Both the position numbers and the translations under genes were made by a program. Shown here in pieces: positions 13,262 to 26,395 of a stretch of DNA of 64,000 nucleotides. Source of the stretch: Latrodectus hesperus (lineage: Eukaryota; Arthropoda; Arachnida; Araneae; Theridiidae); assembly GCA_037975125.1 (NCBI GenBank), contig CM075853.1, forward strand, positions 93,242,773-93,306,772, written 5' to 3'. Numbering within the stretch: the stretch's first letter is position 1; the number at the start of each line of letters is the position of its first letter. The notes beneath the pieces are model-generated. The model made no database searches. It was given only the letters and a program-made list of their open reading frames with translations, and had not been told where the DNA came from.

Positions 13262-14159
13262 AATTTTACATAATAATAAAAAAATGAAATCGATTAAATA
13301 ATCAGAAATTTTCAGCAACATGCTTTTTCTATTTTTTCCAACAAATTCGTTTTTTTAGAAAGAAGAAATCATTTCAAAATTATTAACTAAAAAAATTATA
13401 ACGATTTTATATTTTTCCAAAAATTGTGGTTATTTCTCTAAAATAATATTAAGAAATGTTTAGACAAAGCAAGCTGAGAATTACAAGATAATCAGAGACC
13501 TAATGAGTAGTTCTAATAAATATACGGTAAATAGAGATGTTGAGCTGTTAAATATTTATGGCAGTTCGGTATCCACTTTAATCAAACTTAGGTTCGATTC
13601 CACGAATGTTATAACGATAGAAGACTTAAAAATGTTAGCATGTTCTTTTGTGTCGTGGAATGTACTGGAAGTTCTTCGGAATTCCCCCATTTGCGAGCCA
13701 TAAACATAACACATTACCAAAAATTAAAAAAAATGACTATCGTAAAACAAAATACTATAGTTGCTGAAAGATTTACATGCTTTCCTTTTTTCAGCTATTC
13801 ACTATGCTATATCAAGCTTAAAAAGAAATTCACCAACTCAAGGAAGTTAAACACGTTCAGTCAACACTACAATTACAAATGTACAAATAATTTTAAAAGT
13901 ACAAATCTCTAGTGACAGTGTCTATCCATACTATTAAAATTCTCATAAAAATGCAAAATATTCAGTAAGATTTTCAGCAATAATAATCCAGAATCTAAAT
14001 ACTGTTTAAAATTTACATTTAGAAATGTGCTGCTGTTATTCTCAAAAAAAAAGGTAAATTCCCTACGATTTGTAATCCTCAAGAAAGAAGAAATAAGTAC
14101 TACAAAAAAATAAAGTAAACAAACATAAACTAATATTTTTATGGCTATCCACATAAGTG

Positions 14160-14900
14160 ACAAGTCATCAAAACGTGAAAAGGGCCATCACATCACAAAA
14201 ATAGGGATTGTTAGCTTCGTTGTCTACCCTGTCGAAAGCCCCAAGCAAACATAAACAAATTAACCCGCCAAAAGCAAGTGGGAAGGCATTTGTCAGTCAC
14301 TCCAACGCAAAACAAAGAATAAACTACACTGAAAACTTCACTCTGAAAATTAATAACTCTTCTTCCCCTCTGGGCACCGGGCGAAGATGTCAAAAACTAA
14401 TTTATTCTTCCGCAAAATGAGCAGGTAAAAATTCGAAAGGAGAGATAAGTAAAATAAACATAAAAAAAAACCGGAGCGACAAGAAAATGACTCTAAAATA
14501 AATGTTTCCAGAATTTCCGCATAAGCATTTTTCCGTGAAAACCCCCCGAGGAGCGGTTTTGAAAAGAAATATCCGAAACGACGTTGGGTAAGGTATTCTC
14601 CAGCCGCAGTGCAGTGCGGGAAAGGAAACTTTACATACTCCTTCCCCATCGCTGGAGCCTATCTTCGTAAAAAATCAAAAATAAAATAAAAACGAGGGGG
14701 CGCAACAGCAAAAATATACAAATGCGGATCGATTTTATGTCTCGGGGTTAGAGAGAAATAAAGAGAAAATATTTATTTAGTGACGCACGCGACAGAACGC
14801 AAGACGCAATTTGAAATTTGCGGAGAGAAATCAAATCCGGAAGCTCATGAGAAATATTAAATTTGATATCCAACTTCTGGATGCAAAAAGTTTACAAACC
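14160..14900. other. Long GC-richer island, possible conserved regulatory element
   Basis: About 700 bases of non-repetitive, distinctly GC-richer DNA, including CCCCCCGAGGAGCGG (near 14544), GCAGTGCAGTGCGGG and GACGCACGCGACAGAACGC. Three short open frames overlap on both strands (14208-14420 plus, 14211-14393 and 14350-14649 minus). Their products show no known domain and they exclude one another, so I leave them out as genes. The island may be an intronic enhancer, an unrecognised exon or a noncoding RNA; the sequence alone does not decide. Confidence 0.35.
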
Positions 14901-15204
14901 GAAATGAAATTCTTCTCATGTAAGAAATGCGTGATAGCGAAAAAATAAAATTATTGATGTTATCCAACGTTAATATTTAAAAGTTTTTACAAAATAAAAT
15001 GGAATTGTAGTAAAAATATTTTCATTTTCAGATACTTATTAAATTATGAAATTATTTGTTAACAAATTATTTATATTCTGCTTTAAGACACAATTTAGCG
15101 TTCATTGCATAAATTCAACAAAATATTTTGGTAAAATATATCAGGTGCGTATTCAATGTTTTCAATACACAATAAAATACAAGTATTTTATGCCTTCTTT
15201 AATA

Positions 15205-15312
15205 AAAACAGAAATGTTAACCAAATATTTAAACAATAATATAAATGTTAAAATAGTTTGTGCATCTGTAAATAATAATACCATTTCCTAGCAAATAGAA
15301 AAAACTTTAAAA
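15205..15312 (+). repeat. Diverged direct repeat, copy 1
   Basis: Matches 17184-17285 in the same orientation. Both share GTAAATAATAATACCATTTC exactly and have many smaller matches on either side (for example CAAATATTTAA and TTAAAATAG). About 2 kb separates them. Probably two copies of an old unrecognised repeat, or a segmental duplication. Confidence 0.55.
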
Positions 15313-15659
15313 AAAAAATAATAATTAATGTTGGCTTAAGCAAGGCATTGCTCTTAGGATTTAAACGAGATGGTTTAAAGATATTGCAATTATTAACTTA
15401 AAATTCTATTTAATCAATGAAATTTTTAAATTTTTCAATCATCCTCGCAAACTAATATAACCATAAAGTGGGTCTTTTGTCTTGTATTTCCATTTGGCTT
15501 TCTATTATCAACGTGTTAATGGCTTGAATCTATGGAAAATGGATTTTCGAACCGATGCTTCGGTTTTTATAAAAGAAATCGTTTTATTAATAAAATGAAC
15601 TTATACAACATTCTCAAACGTTCAATAGTGAACTTCGCCTTGTTTGCTGCCACTCGAAA

Positions 15660-16200
15660 AAATTCGTATTTTTCTAGAATGAATTTACTGATTTAAACTG
15701 ATTTTTAAAATAGTTTTGGTTCAATAATAATGTATTATATATTTTTTTTATTTTTACATAATAGTATATGATATTTTTGATAAATATATAAAATGAGAGA
15801 TCAATGAATGAAAAATAAATGAAAATACAAAATGTAAATTTTATAAGTGCATATATTGACTTAAATAACATTTTAAGTAGTTTTGGTCGAAAATGTATCA
15901 TTTTTGATTCAACATGATACATTTTAAAAACATTTTATTAAATATATAACGAGAGAACTCTATAAAAATTACACTTCGTAAATTTTAGTATGCGTTTACG
16001 AAATTAAATGACTCTTAAAATAGTAAAGGCAAAATAATAATACACTAACTCCTAAATAATAAGTGATAAAATTTTATGATAATGAATTAAATTTTCAGAA
16101 GATATATAAAACAAAGGAAAACCACATAAAATTTACACTTCATAATTTTTTTTCAGAAATTTATTTACTGACTCTAAAACATTCTTATGAATTTCGTCAA
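15660..16200. repeat. Possible decayed tandem repeat
   Basis: Similar segments recur. AAAATTACACTTCGTAAATTTT (about 15966) resembles AAAATTTACACTTCATAATTTT (about 16128). Segments beginning TTTACTGA and TTTACGAA, followed by TTTTAAAATAGT or CTTAAAATAGT and then CAATAATAAT or AAATAATAAT, recur near 15686 and 15995. Period is roughly 160-300 bases and divergence is high. Confidence 0.3.
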
Positions 16201-17183
16201 TGTCATATAAGGAATTTTTTAGTACACGGTAATGTTTGATTTTTTTTTACTACTAATCAACTTGGAAAATGAGAGAGACAGCATAAAAACTTATGTGTCG
16301 CGTAATACTTTTAAGAAATCACAACTACTATTTTGAATGAAATTTGGGACAGTTACAGATGACAAGAAAATGAGTAGTGCCGCAACTGCTAGCATAACAA
16401 CCAGATGAATAATTAACAAGATTGAGATACCTTTTTGGGGAAAACGACAGTGAAATGTTTCGGTATACTGGGGAAAAAATAAAAAATGTATTTTAAAAAT
16501 AAAGGTTTGAAACAAAAAAGTGATTCCTTTGCCTAATTCTTTATCAATAAAGTGAAATTTAAAATTGTTTTTTTTAATATGGCATGTGCTTACCATACAT
16601 ACTAAATAAATTATCCTAATAGTATCTCATTTATAAAAAGAGAGCAGTTTAATAAGAAAAAAATTAGTTTTAAGATCTAGCATTTATATTTTTCTATTTT
16701 ACAAGCATTTCTTACAAGTGCCTTAGAGTTTCGTAAAAAAAAGCCTCTACTGTCGCATCATAATATATATAGTATTTGTTTTACGTCACAATTAATTCTA
16801 CACATGAATTCTAGCACTATATTCAAATGAACGTTTTTTTTATTTTTAGTTTCTTAAAAAAATTGATTTTAAGGACATTTGTAACACTTAATATTACTGT
16901 TTCCTTTCACACAACTTTAGAGAATAGGCGAACTCATACTAATAGTTTATCTTAGTTAATACAGTATGAGGTTCTCATTTTATCTTTAAACTATTAACTT
17001 TAAAACTGAATATTTGAAATACTCACTGTAGGAAATAAAGAATAAAATTTTAAAACATTCTTCCAGACGCCTATTAAAACGGTGCAAAAGTTAATATTTT
17101 GAAGCATATTTAAATATTTATAAATATAGTTACTTATTTAAATTTTAAAAAATCGATTTTATTCCATTAATTTTATTAGATAA

Positions 17184-17285
17184 AAATGTCAATCAAATAT
17201 TTAATGAATAATATCAATCTTAAAATAGGTTCTGTATCATGTAAATAATAATACCATTTCCCAGAAAATGGAAAGAATTTTTTAA
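17184..17285 (+). repeat. Diverged direct repeat, copy 2
   Basis: Partner of the segment at 15205-15312; see that entry for the shared core. Confidence 0.55.
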
Positions 17286-19737
17286 ATAAAGGGAAAAAAG
17301 AAACAATTTTGTAATTATAACTGAAAAATTTTAGATTTGCTTAAAAAAATAAGTGATCAATAAAGCGAAAAATTTCCAAAAAATTAGTTCTCTATACTTT
17401 GTATGTTATCTTTTTTTCCACACATAACAGATAAAGAAAAACTACAATATTAAATGTTTCAGTCAAAAGATCAGTTAAACTTATTTCGAATTCAGGATGG
17501 ATAGTTAGTTATTTTTGGAAAAATTTTCTTAGGAAAGAAATAATTTTTTATAAGAATCTTACTGTTAAATTTGAGACTCATGTTTGCAAATGTGTTTCAC
17601 TTATTTTTTAAATATATCTTAAGAAAATGTCTTCGCTTTACTTCATTTGATAAAAAGAATATCGAGATTTTCCTATAGTTTGTTTTAAATAAAAATTTAG
17701 TTTTTTTAAAAAAAACAATTTATAAAAACAAACCCATAATATATTATGAAAAAAAACTCTAAAGTAATATATAATTCATTCATATCTTTAAACTTCCTTG
17801 ATTTTAATAAAACCTAATAAAAGAGTAAAAGTAAAAAATCTTAAGCATATTAGATTTTGGGGAAAAAATTTCTTCAAAATAAATTCAATTTAATGAATAA
17901 TATATACTTGTTTTCATTTGGGCCAAACATTAGAGTTTTCATTAACTTCACTGAAAATAAATGGAACAAAAAAGAAAATTTCAGTTTCTTTTCTCCCACA
18001 AAATTCGGTAAAAGAAAAAAAAAAAAAAAAAAACCGAGTAATTTTTCTTTTAAATTAATCGAAAAATATTTGTTAGTTGTATACCTACGCGTATCACACA
18101 TTTAATTTTCTTTCTTCGAGAAAATTTATACTCTCCCACTTTAACAAAAACAAAAACTAAATGATTTATCCTTCTAACAAATTATTTCTTGAAAACTTTA
18201 AATCTTTCAAATTCATTTCAATATTAAAGACAAAATAGCGCAATAAAAAAGGTATGCGACAAAACATCAAAATATTGCTAAGTGAAAGTCATTTGTAATC
18301 TAAATATACTCAAAAAATAATAATAATAAATAAAATTAAATTAAGAAAATTAAAGTACAAAAAAATATTTTTATACAAATAAATCTGTTATACCTATATT
18401 CTAATTAATAAATTAAGAATACACTGTTTGCTTCCAAGATTAATATTAAAACAACAAACAAGAACAGTCCATGTTCAAAATAATTTATTAATAAAAACAT
18501 TTAGGAAACTATTTCTCTCAACTTTACCAAAACAAAAAATCAAAAATAAAAGAATTATTCGAAAGAACAGCCTAAAGGCATGTTTCTGAGATTCCGCATT
18601 TTCTAAAAGCATTAATTACTCTTTATAAATCGCATAATTAAGTTTTCAGGAATTGATTTGCCGTGTATCCACATTTTTTCCGCAAAATCACGAGCTTGCA
18701 TAATCCAAGAACAGCCAACTAATTATGATAAAATAAAAAATCCACACGCCAAATTAAGGAAGTTGAGCAGCTGATGTCAAATTGCATTTTACATAACTTG
18801 TGAGTGTCCACTGAGTATAGGGATACTTAGATAATTATAAATTTATGAATACACAAAAAACATCAATGAGAATGGGAAGAAAACAATTTTATAGAAATAT
18901 ACATATATATCATGAACAATCTACGAATTTTCAGGTATGTAAATATCGCTGAAAAATAGGATTTTAAATTTGTAAAATATAAATCAATATTGGAGAACAG
19001 AAACAAAACCATCAAAATTGGCAAACTAGAAATTATTAACCAGAAGTAGAGCAATATCAATCAGAATTGACGAAGTGAAACTATCCATCAAAAACAGAAA
19101 AATATCAGCCAGAATTGTCGAATTTATAAGCTGTGAAAAGCTGTCAATTTTGAGATTTCATTCTATCCATTAAACAGTTGTTATATTTTGTCATCACAAA
19201 TTCTATCCACTAAATTCAAAAAAAAAAAAAAAAGAGTGGAAAGTTAATAAGGAAACAAGTTAGCTATCTTGTTGTCGAAACCATATAGTATTTAAACGCA
19301 TGCTTAAGAGGATAAAATTAAACTTAAAAGTCACTCGACATGTTTGTTATCAAACAGAGACTTCTCGACGAGTTCCCCTGGCAACCAATTTTGTAATAGA
19401 TGAAAATGAAATGTCAGCCAATTAGGAGATAAAGAGAGTTAACAAGGCATATCGAAAGACGAAATTCGCAATTAGTTCTTCATTTTTGTGAAACGAAAAC
19501 ATGAAGAAACAGTTAAGCTGTTCCTGTAAGATGCATTTGTGAAGCTGATAACGCTCTAAACTAGTTCGAAAGGAAACTTTCGAGAATTAATCCATCAGTT
19601 AATTGCAGAAATGTGACTGAACTCAGAGAAAAATGATATTTCGTTCTAATTTTCCGTTCTTAGTGTATCTTTAAATGAAATCTTTACAATTATCTAAAAC
19701 TACAATATACAAATTAAGAATTAAAAAAACCTACAAA

Positions 19738-19738
<1 letters not shown>

Positions 19739-19799
<61 letters not shown>
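19739..19799. repeat. (TA)n microsatellite
   Basis: TA tract of about 61 bases. Confidence 0.95.
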
Positions 19800-19802
<3 letters not shown>

Positions 19803-20619
19803 TTCACAGCAATGGAGAAAAATAATACTATAAATTCCACACATGCACAAAAGAATCTTGAAATTTACATTCATTTAATATTTCTATGGTTATTAAACCA
19901 GGGAGTAATTTGACTCCTAACGCGAGCAATTTGAAAAAGGATTCACTTAGTACGCAAATGATCTCTATATTAGAAATATAGCCAATTATAAAAAATAATT
20001 TTCACTATTTTGTGTAATGAGGTAAATTGCAATAAAAGTATTAAATATCTGTCCTCATGACAATAAAATATTCTTTCCAAAGAGAATCGCGCTATTTGTT
20101 TGGAATAGTACGCAATCATTAATGCTGGTATCAAAAAGTTTCTACAATATTTCGCAGTATCATTCATTATTAATTGTTGGTGTTAATTAAGAAAAAGCGT
20201 TTATAATATTGTTATAAAAGTCTTGCTGTTTAAAATAAACATAAATTGAATAAATAATAGTGATATAAGAATGGTAAGTAAATTTGGTTGGTAATTTTTA
20301 CAAATTTTATTTTTATAAATATCATTTTCAGAAATATTTGTTTATACATAAAACAGAACGTGTTTTTTTTAACAACATTTGGATGCATTTTTAATCTGCT
20401 ATTTAAATTCTTAATCTTTTTCTCTTAATCCATTATGAGATGAGTGGTACAGGTAAGAATAATTCTTCAGTATTCTAAGGATCCTATAAAATTTGGTTTC
20501 ATATCTGCTATTTACGATGGAGGACTACCTTTTTGTCTTTTATGCCAACAATTATTGACCAAGAAATCAATGAAAGAATTAGAAAGCGTCACTTACTCCA
20601 ACGAAATTTATATAAAATT

Positions 20620-20681
20620 AAAAACATGTGTATAAATATCACTGATATTTAAAAACATGTGTATTTAAATATCACTGATAT
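20620..20681. repeat. 31-bp tandem duplication
   Basis: Two adjacent copies of a unit beginning AAAAACATGTGTAT and ending AATATCACTGATAT, differing by a few bases. Confidence 0.8.
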
Positions 20682-21186
20682 AACAATGAAAAGTATATCT
20701 TGTGCTCCTCATATAATAGGAAAAGAAAATGGTTGTTTAAAGTGATGTAAGATGAGAATCTATACAAGCTTCTTCTGCATTCTGCCATTCTCAGGGAAAA
20801 TCTAGAGGCTAAAAACACAAAATTAACCAGAACTTTTATCTTTGATTACACTACTGAATTTATTTAAAAATATAAATGAAATATAGATTTCTCAAGTGAA
20901 AAATAATAAAAAAAAAATTACATTTATATCTAATTAAAAATATCCTTTATCCTTTTACTAGAATTTATTTCCCACTGATTCGCTCCTATTGAGATTGATT
21001 TATTATCAATTAATGCCATGGATTTCTGACATTGTCTTCTTGTCATTTTAGTTTGGTCAAATATTTTTTTAATTTCCTGCTTTTCTTGATACTTTTTAAT
21101 TTAAAGTGAAAATTACAATTATGTTTGTCATATGACAAAAACTAAGAATACTGAGTATATGAGTATGAACATATATATATATATAT

Positions 21187-22365
21187 ACTGCTGGACAATT
21201 GCTAGGGGCGGATCACAAATTGCAATGTAGCATAACATTAAGCGAGACATGTGAGGCCTAGTAGGATAAAATATAGTTGCCACACTGTTCAGACATTAGA
21301 ATTAAGAATATTTATTGTTCTGGAAAGTACAGACAATCCTGAACAGCGAGTGTTCGATGACATGTTGCGTTGTCGTCCATAAAAACAAATTTATCACCGA
21401 CAGCACCACGGAAAAGACGAACATAAGGAAAGAAAACTTCATTAATGTATCGTTGTCCCGTCATAGTCTCATTCGCAACCACATGTAGGGGCGTGCGGCC
21501 ATTGATCATGATGCCTGCCCACACCATGACACTGCATGTCGGATATCGGTCCCTTTCCTGGATATTTTCTGGACGATAAGCAGTACCACTCTCGCGCCAG
21601 ATCAGTTGGCGTCTACAATCCGATGACAGACTGAACCTATTCTCATCTGAGAATAGTACGCATGCCCCAGTCCTGTTTAGTCCAATTGCGATGCTCACGA
21701 CACCATTACAAACGGGCAGTACGGTGCTGTCTGGTCAATGGGACATACACAACAGGTCTGCGGGCGTTTAGTCCTCCTTCCCTCAAACGTCTGGCAACAG
21801 TTTTTCGGGAGATCTGCTTTCCTGAGGCAACAAGAAACTGATTTGCCACCTGCTGAGTTGTGGTGCGCCTGTTCCTTTTTGCTGATAGGACGATATATTT
21901 GTCTTCTGCAGGCGTCGTACTTCTAACACGACCTCCCCCGTGCCGCCTACTACACATTCCAGTAGTTTTAAATGACTTCCACAGCCGTGAAGCAACGCTG
22001 TGAGCGATGTCGAACTCTCTTACAACATCTGTTATTTTTCACCTTTCTTCGATGTTTCCAATAATTCGGACACGCATAAAATCATCTAAATGATGTCGGG
22101 AAGACATGCCAAAAATTTCAAGTTCGTCTATTAAATCTTTCCTGTAAAACTTTGACTTGAAACAACAACTGTCCACACGCGTCAAAACCTTTAAAGCTCT
22201 TATGAACGCTATCACGTGATGAACAGACGTGGAAAAAAAATTTGCAGACGCATACTTCTTCGTACTATATCCCGCACTTATTCTAATTTTCCACATTTTT
22301 CTTCCTTTCATTTTGTGGTTGCTATGGATGATAGTGTTATCTGTCCTTAGCAATTGTCCAGCAGT
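21187..22365 (-). mobile_element. Tc1-like DNA transposon, internally deleted
   Basis: Terminal inverted repeats begin ACTGCTGGACAATTGCT at 21187-21203, with the perfect complement at 22349-22365. The element is about 1.18 kb and lies in a TA-rich tract, with (TA)n on the left and (TG)n(TA)n on the right, which fits the TA target preference of Tc1/mariner. It carries a broken transposase on the minus strand. Full-length relatives are usually about 1.3-1.7 kb; here the 3' part of the transposase gene has been lost. Confidence 0.92.
21312..22107 (-). pseudogene. Tc1 transposase, broken
   Basis: The N-terminus is at about 22107 (MSSRHHLDDFMRVRIIGNIEE, the typical Tc1 start) and the helix-turn-helix part is interrupted by stops between 22041 and 21960. 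The second DNA-binding segment (SRKTVARRLREGG) is at 21706-21957 and ends in an in-frame TAA. After a frameshift near 21690 the catalytic domain continues at 21312-21698, with FSDENRF (first Asp) and FMDDNATCHRT (second Asp). The reading stops soon after QDCL, so the PDLNPIE-type segment with the third acidic residue is absent. Not capable of transposition; it could be mobilised only in trans. Confidence 0.9.
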
Positions 22366-24164
22366 GTGTGTGTATATATATATCCCCTTAAGTATTGAAG
22401 GAGATATTTCTACACATTTTGATAAGGAAAATATTTGATCACATCTTTTGTTTTATTTTTTAAAAATGTACCTATCCACACGGATTTGTTAGCATTTCTG
22501 CTTCTTAAGACTTTCAACACTTCAAAAAAATTCCTATTTACAAAAGTGGAAAAAATATTGCGGCAAACTAAATGTTGCAACTATCCAGGAAAGTAGATAA
22601 GCGGAACAAAGAAACGTTCCTTTTTACAATTCGCATCACAATGTAGGATGTTAGAAAAACGTTCCATTTATGTCAACCGAATGGATCAAGGAAAGAAATA
22701 TACCATAGAATATGAAAAAGAACTTATCCCATTTAAAAACATTTCAAAAACATATTCAACAATTTATTTTAAAATAGACGCCAAAAGGAAACAAAACACA
22801 GTACGCAAAAATGTTTTTGCAACACATAATCCTACTTCCTTTCCGTATGACTTATTGATGGTGCTTAAGATCTCCTCTTTTTGTGCCTTCCACAATAAAT
22901 GTTTACTGCGTTTGTCAAATAAGTAAAGACCACAATAACTAGGCCAGTATTTTTTTAGTATTTGTTTTTAAGAGGAATAGGCCATGTAAAGATGCGACCG
23001 CATTCATTTTGTTGTTTATAATATGTTAAATCTGACAAAATACACAAATATATACTGAATGGCAGCACTCATTTCTACTAATAAACAGCCCTAGTCACAA
23101 GCAATTTACATGTACCAAAGTATATGAACACAATTACTTGCTTTAAAATATTTTGAGGGCACAACACAAATGGAAATTTCATAGGAAAGAATTTTTTTTG
23201 TTTAACAAACCAATATAAGACTGCAAAACTTTTTTTAAACACATGTATTGCAATCCACAATTACAATTTAGTCACGAGCTGAATATGTAAGTCTCTCGAG
23301 AAGAATAAATCTGTTTCTTTACAGAAATAGAAGCAATTTAAAATCTTTTCGTAGGAAGTACTCAACGAGAAGTTCCGCCATTACATTGTCCTCATTACCA
23401 GCAGCAAACAACCGTCGGCTTAGAGGAATTTAATTTTATTGGATTTCACTTAAGGCTTCTCTGATAAGGACATTGTCAATAACGAAGCTTAGCTAAAGTG
23501 ATGTCTCAAATCTCTCACACCTTACACGAATTGTGAAAAATTTAGCTACTTTTTAACAAAATTGTTATAAAACAATTTTTCTCGATACTTTAAATAAAGA
23601 TTTTAAACGTCACTCCCGTGTAATAAGAGTTACGAAATTGAAAAAAGAAAGGTTTTATTCTTGATAAAATATTTATGAAAAAAATGTTTAATGAGAAAAT
23701 TCAATTCGGTTACTTCACTACTTTTCATTAACATTACATTTAAGAGGATTCAGTCAATAAACACAATAAACTATTTCGTCACTGATTGATTGAATGAATG
23801 AGTGCGTATGTCGATGTGAATTTTTTATTTTTAACTCATTCCTCAGAAGACCGTGGTAACTTCATACCCGCCGGTTGGTTTACTTTTGTGCCTCGTTTCT
23901 TGCGTACGAATAACAATTAGACAGAGATTTATGTTTAAGAATAGATTCTCAGCACCCACACTCGAAATTGTACAACTGAACTACTGATATTAAAATCAAA
24001 CAACAGACCATTCAGTTTTGAATCCTATATAAGCTCCATAAAATAATGTATTCAATGCCTGTGCCTGACGAAGTTCTACGAATTAAAAGTCTTCATTGGC
24101 TAATCTGTCATATGAAAATCACTCTTTGGCACACAAAAGCTCATTCGAGCAAGACATATAGTTT

Positions 24165-24280
24165 AAGATGAAATCAGAATCACTGTAAACATCCTAATTT
24201 AATGTGACATTTGTAGCCATAAACTGTTGAATCGTGGACCGAAGAATTAACCATATGGTTATGATCTCAGAGGTGGGAGA
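24165..24280 (-). mobile_element. Possible SINE remnant (family A)
   Basis: Contains ATCAGAATCACTGTAAACATCC and CATAAACTGTTGAATC in the order and spacing seen in the family A copies at 6760-6985 and 34085-34215. The B box itself is destroyed. Confidence 0.35.
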
Positions 24281-24699
24281 ATATATTCTTGATAAAATAT
24301 CGTAGGATATAATCTCTCCTATTGTGTTATGAATCCTAAATAGAAAAGCGTCAACTCCAATATCATTGAACACGATATAAAATTACATTAAAGGACATTA
24401 GCAAACATATTAAACATTAAAAAGGACATTAGCTGTGATCAGAGATTATTGAGGACAGAAACTGACAGGAACGGTGGTAACATGATGGTGTAAGGTTTCC
24501 TCCTCGTGTCGTGAAAGAAGCAGTTTCTATATTTGACCCAGTCGAAGTGAATGGTGCTACGAAGGATTTATGCAACTTGAAAGTTCCAAAGAGTGCAAAA
24601 GCCCTCGGCTGATGTGGCAAAGTGCAAAGGTGGTTGAACTAGCACCACTGATCTCATCACTTGATTAGAACACAAAATTATGAGGACATTTAGCTGAGT

Positions 24700-24760
24700 T
24701 CAGTGGGTTCACTAGAGAGAAATAAAATAGCCGAAAATGTAATACAATAACCTAACCTTT
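24700..24760 (+). mobile_element. Possible SINE 3' end (family B) with CCTAA-type tail
   Basis: GAGAGAAATAAAATAG ... AATAACCTAACC resembles the 3' ends at 53640-53712 and 46640-46725, which also finish in TAACCTAAC. Confidence 0.3.
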
Positions 24761-25329
24761 CATTATGCAAGAAAGGTAGTAAGAAACATACCCTAATGGC
24801 CTAGTTTAAATAAATCTAGTACACTGTTAGCTTTAAATTCTGGTGTTTAACGTGTAATTATAACTATAATATATACCTTTCTACAAGAATCTTTATTATG
24901 GTATGTTCCAGTTGTGCACAATGTCTTGCAATTCAATTTTAATATAAGCAGAGCGATGAATCTTAAATTACGTTACGTTTGGAAATTTATTTGCGATCTG
25001 TAAAAGCATTTCATTGTTTAATGTTTAAGTTTCAATTGAACAGTAATTTTTTTAATTATAATATTTTAATTAATTTTTATTTTTATTCGATTGCACTAAA
25101 GAAAGTATTTAATATGAGAAGAAGGAACCTAGAATCTAAAATCTTTAAGATTTTAATACGTCTTTTATTTCTCAGCAATGAAATCCCTCCCTGAATTAAT
25201 TCCCGACCAAATAATGAAACAAAAGGAATTTCTTTAACTCCTCCTCATTCCGCATTGTAAAATTAAATTTTTTTTAAACATAACATCGCCTGAGTCGTTA
25301 ATAAATGGAAGAAAACAAAATCTCATCGT

Positions 25330-25560
25330 TGCGCAATATTGCTCCAATCAAACAAAAACACGCACCACAAGTACTTGAAAACAGGCGACTTTCGCTGCGG
25401 CATTCATAGCTTAAGAACAGGTGATAAGGCTTGCGTCATCCCCAATGCGAGACGGTTATCACTGCTCCTGTACCTGACTTGGCATTTACAATCAAAGAGC
25501 ATAAAGCAAACTCGTTTGAGAGGTGTCTTTCAAAGAGCGGGGAGCTGACAGAGCAATCAA
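25330..25560. other. GC-richer patch, unexplained
   Basis: Composition stands out from its surroundings and an open frame at 25339-25548 crosses it, but the 69-residue product is not recognisable. No splice or domain evidence. Confidence 0.25.
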
Positions 25561-26249
25561 TGTGAGTAGAAGTAATGTATCGGTGTGTGAAGGATATTGA
25601 AAACAACTTCAGATGATATATTATGCATTGATAAAATACTGCCTGAAATTAAATACAATGCTAGGGTTAAATCTCTTTTTATGTTTGAGGGAGTTGTGAA
25701 TATTTTAGCTTCAGATTTCTGACGTTGTGAAATTTCAAACGGAGAAATATTTTGTTTCACAAATATATATATTGAATTGATAAAAAAAAACTTTTGGCAA
25801 CAATAAGGAGAATTTGTAAAATATAATTTAATCTTACAATATTAAACGCAGTATAAACTTACATATAAACTATAACTGAGATCGCTTGTAAAAAATAAAC
25901 TTAATAGCTCAATATTGAACGCCGGATAAAAAAAATAATAAAAAATATTCACTAATGAGTATGGTGAATAAATAAATGTAATCGTCCAATATTACGAATG
26001 ATAAGAAAAGTAATAAAAAATATAGCAACGATAACTAAGGGTCTTTATAAATTGATACATTTGATAATACCATATAGAACTAAAGATAAAAGAAATTACA
26101 AAAGAAAGTGGGTTACACAATTAAGCAGTATTTATAAAATTACAACTCTTTATACGTACAATAAACTCAATATAAAAAATAAACATAATGTATATCGACT
26201 ACAATTAAGATGATTAGGTTTCTTTATCGATCACTGTCTGTTTTGAAAA

Positions 26250-26395
26250 TTAAGGCTATAAATATTTCAGGCCCAACAATTTATAAAGTGGACTCCAAAT
26301 TAGAACAAACATCTTAGGCCGATGTGTGAATCGAACCGACGAACGGTCAAACAGAAGAACAACGCGCTTAATGCTTAGTTCAGACTACAATTAAA
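26250..26395 (-). mobile_element. SINE remnant (family A)
   Basis: Minus-strand B-box-like GGTTCGATTCAC with flanking sequence parallel to the copy at 6760-6985. The A-box side (TTAAGCGCGTTGTTC) is diverged. Confidence 0.4.

Larger units (their letters stand above)
14901..19738. other. AT-rich noncoding stretch with decayed repeats
   Basis: No gene supported. It contains the diverged direct repeats at 15205-15312 and 17184-17285 and loosely repeated segments between 15660 and 16200. A GC-richer patch lies at about 19340-19640. A poly-A run lies near 18009-18031. Confidence 0.5.

Noticed and set aside
22648..22926. 92-residue open frame on the plus strand
   Set aside because: No recognisable domain or flanking gene structure; composition is what AT-rich DNA gives by chance.
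24429..24620. 63-residue open frame in a GC-richer patch
   Set aside because: No domain. The patch may be an old repeat, but no second copy was found in the window.
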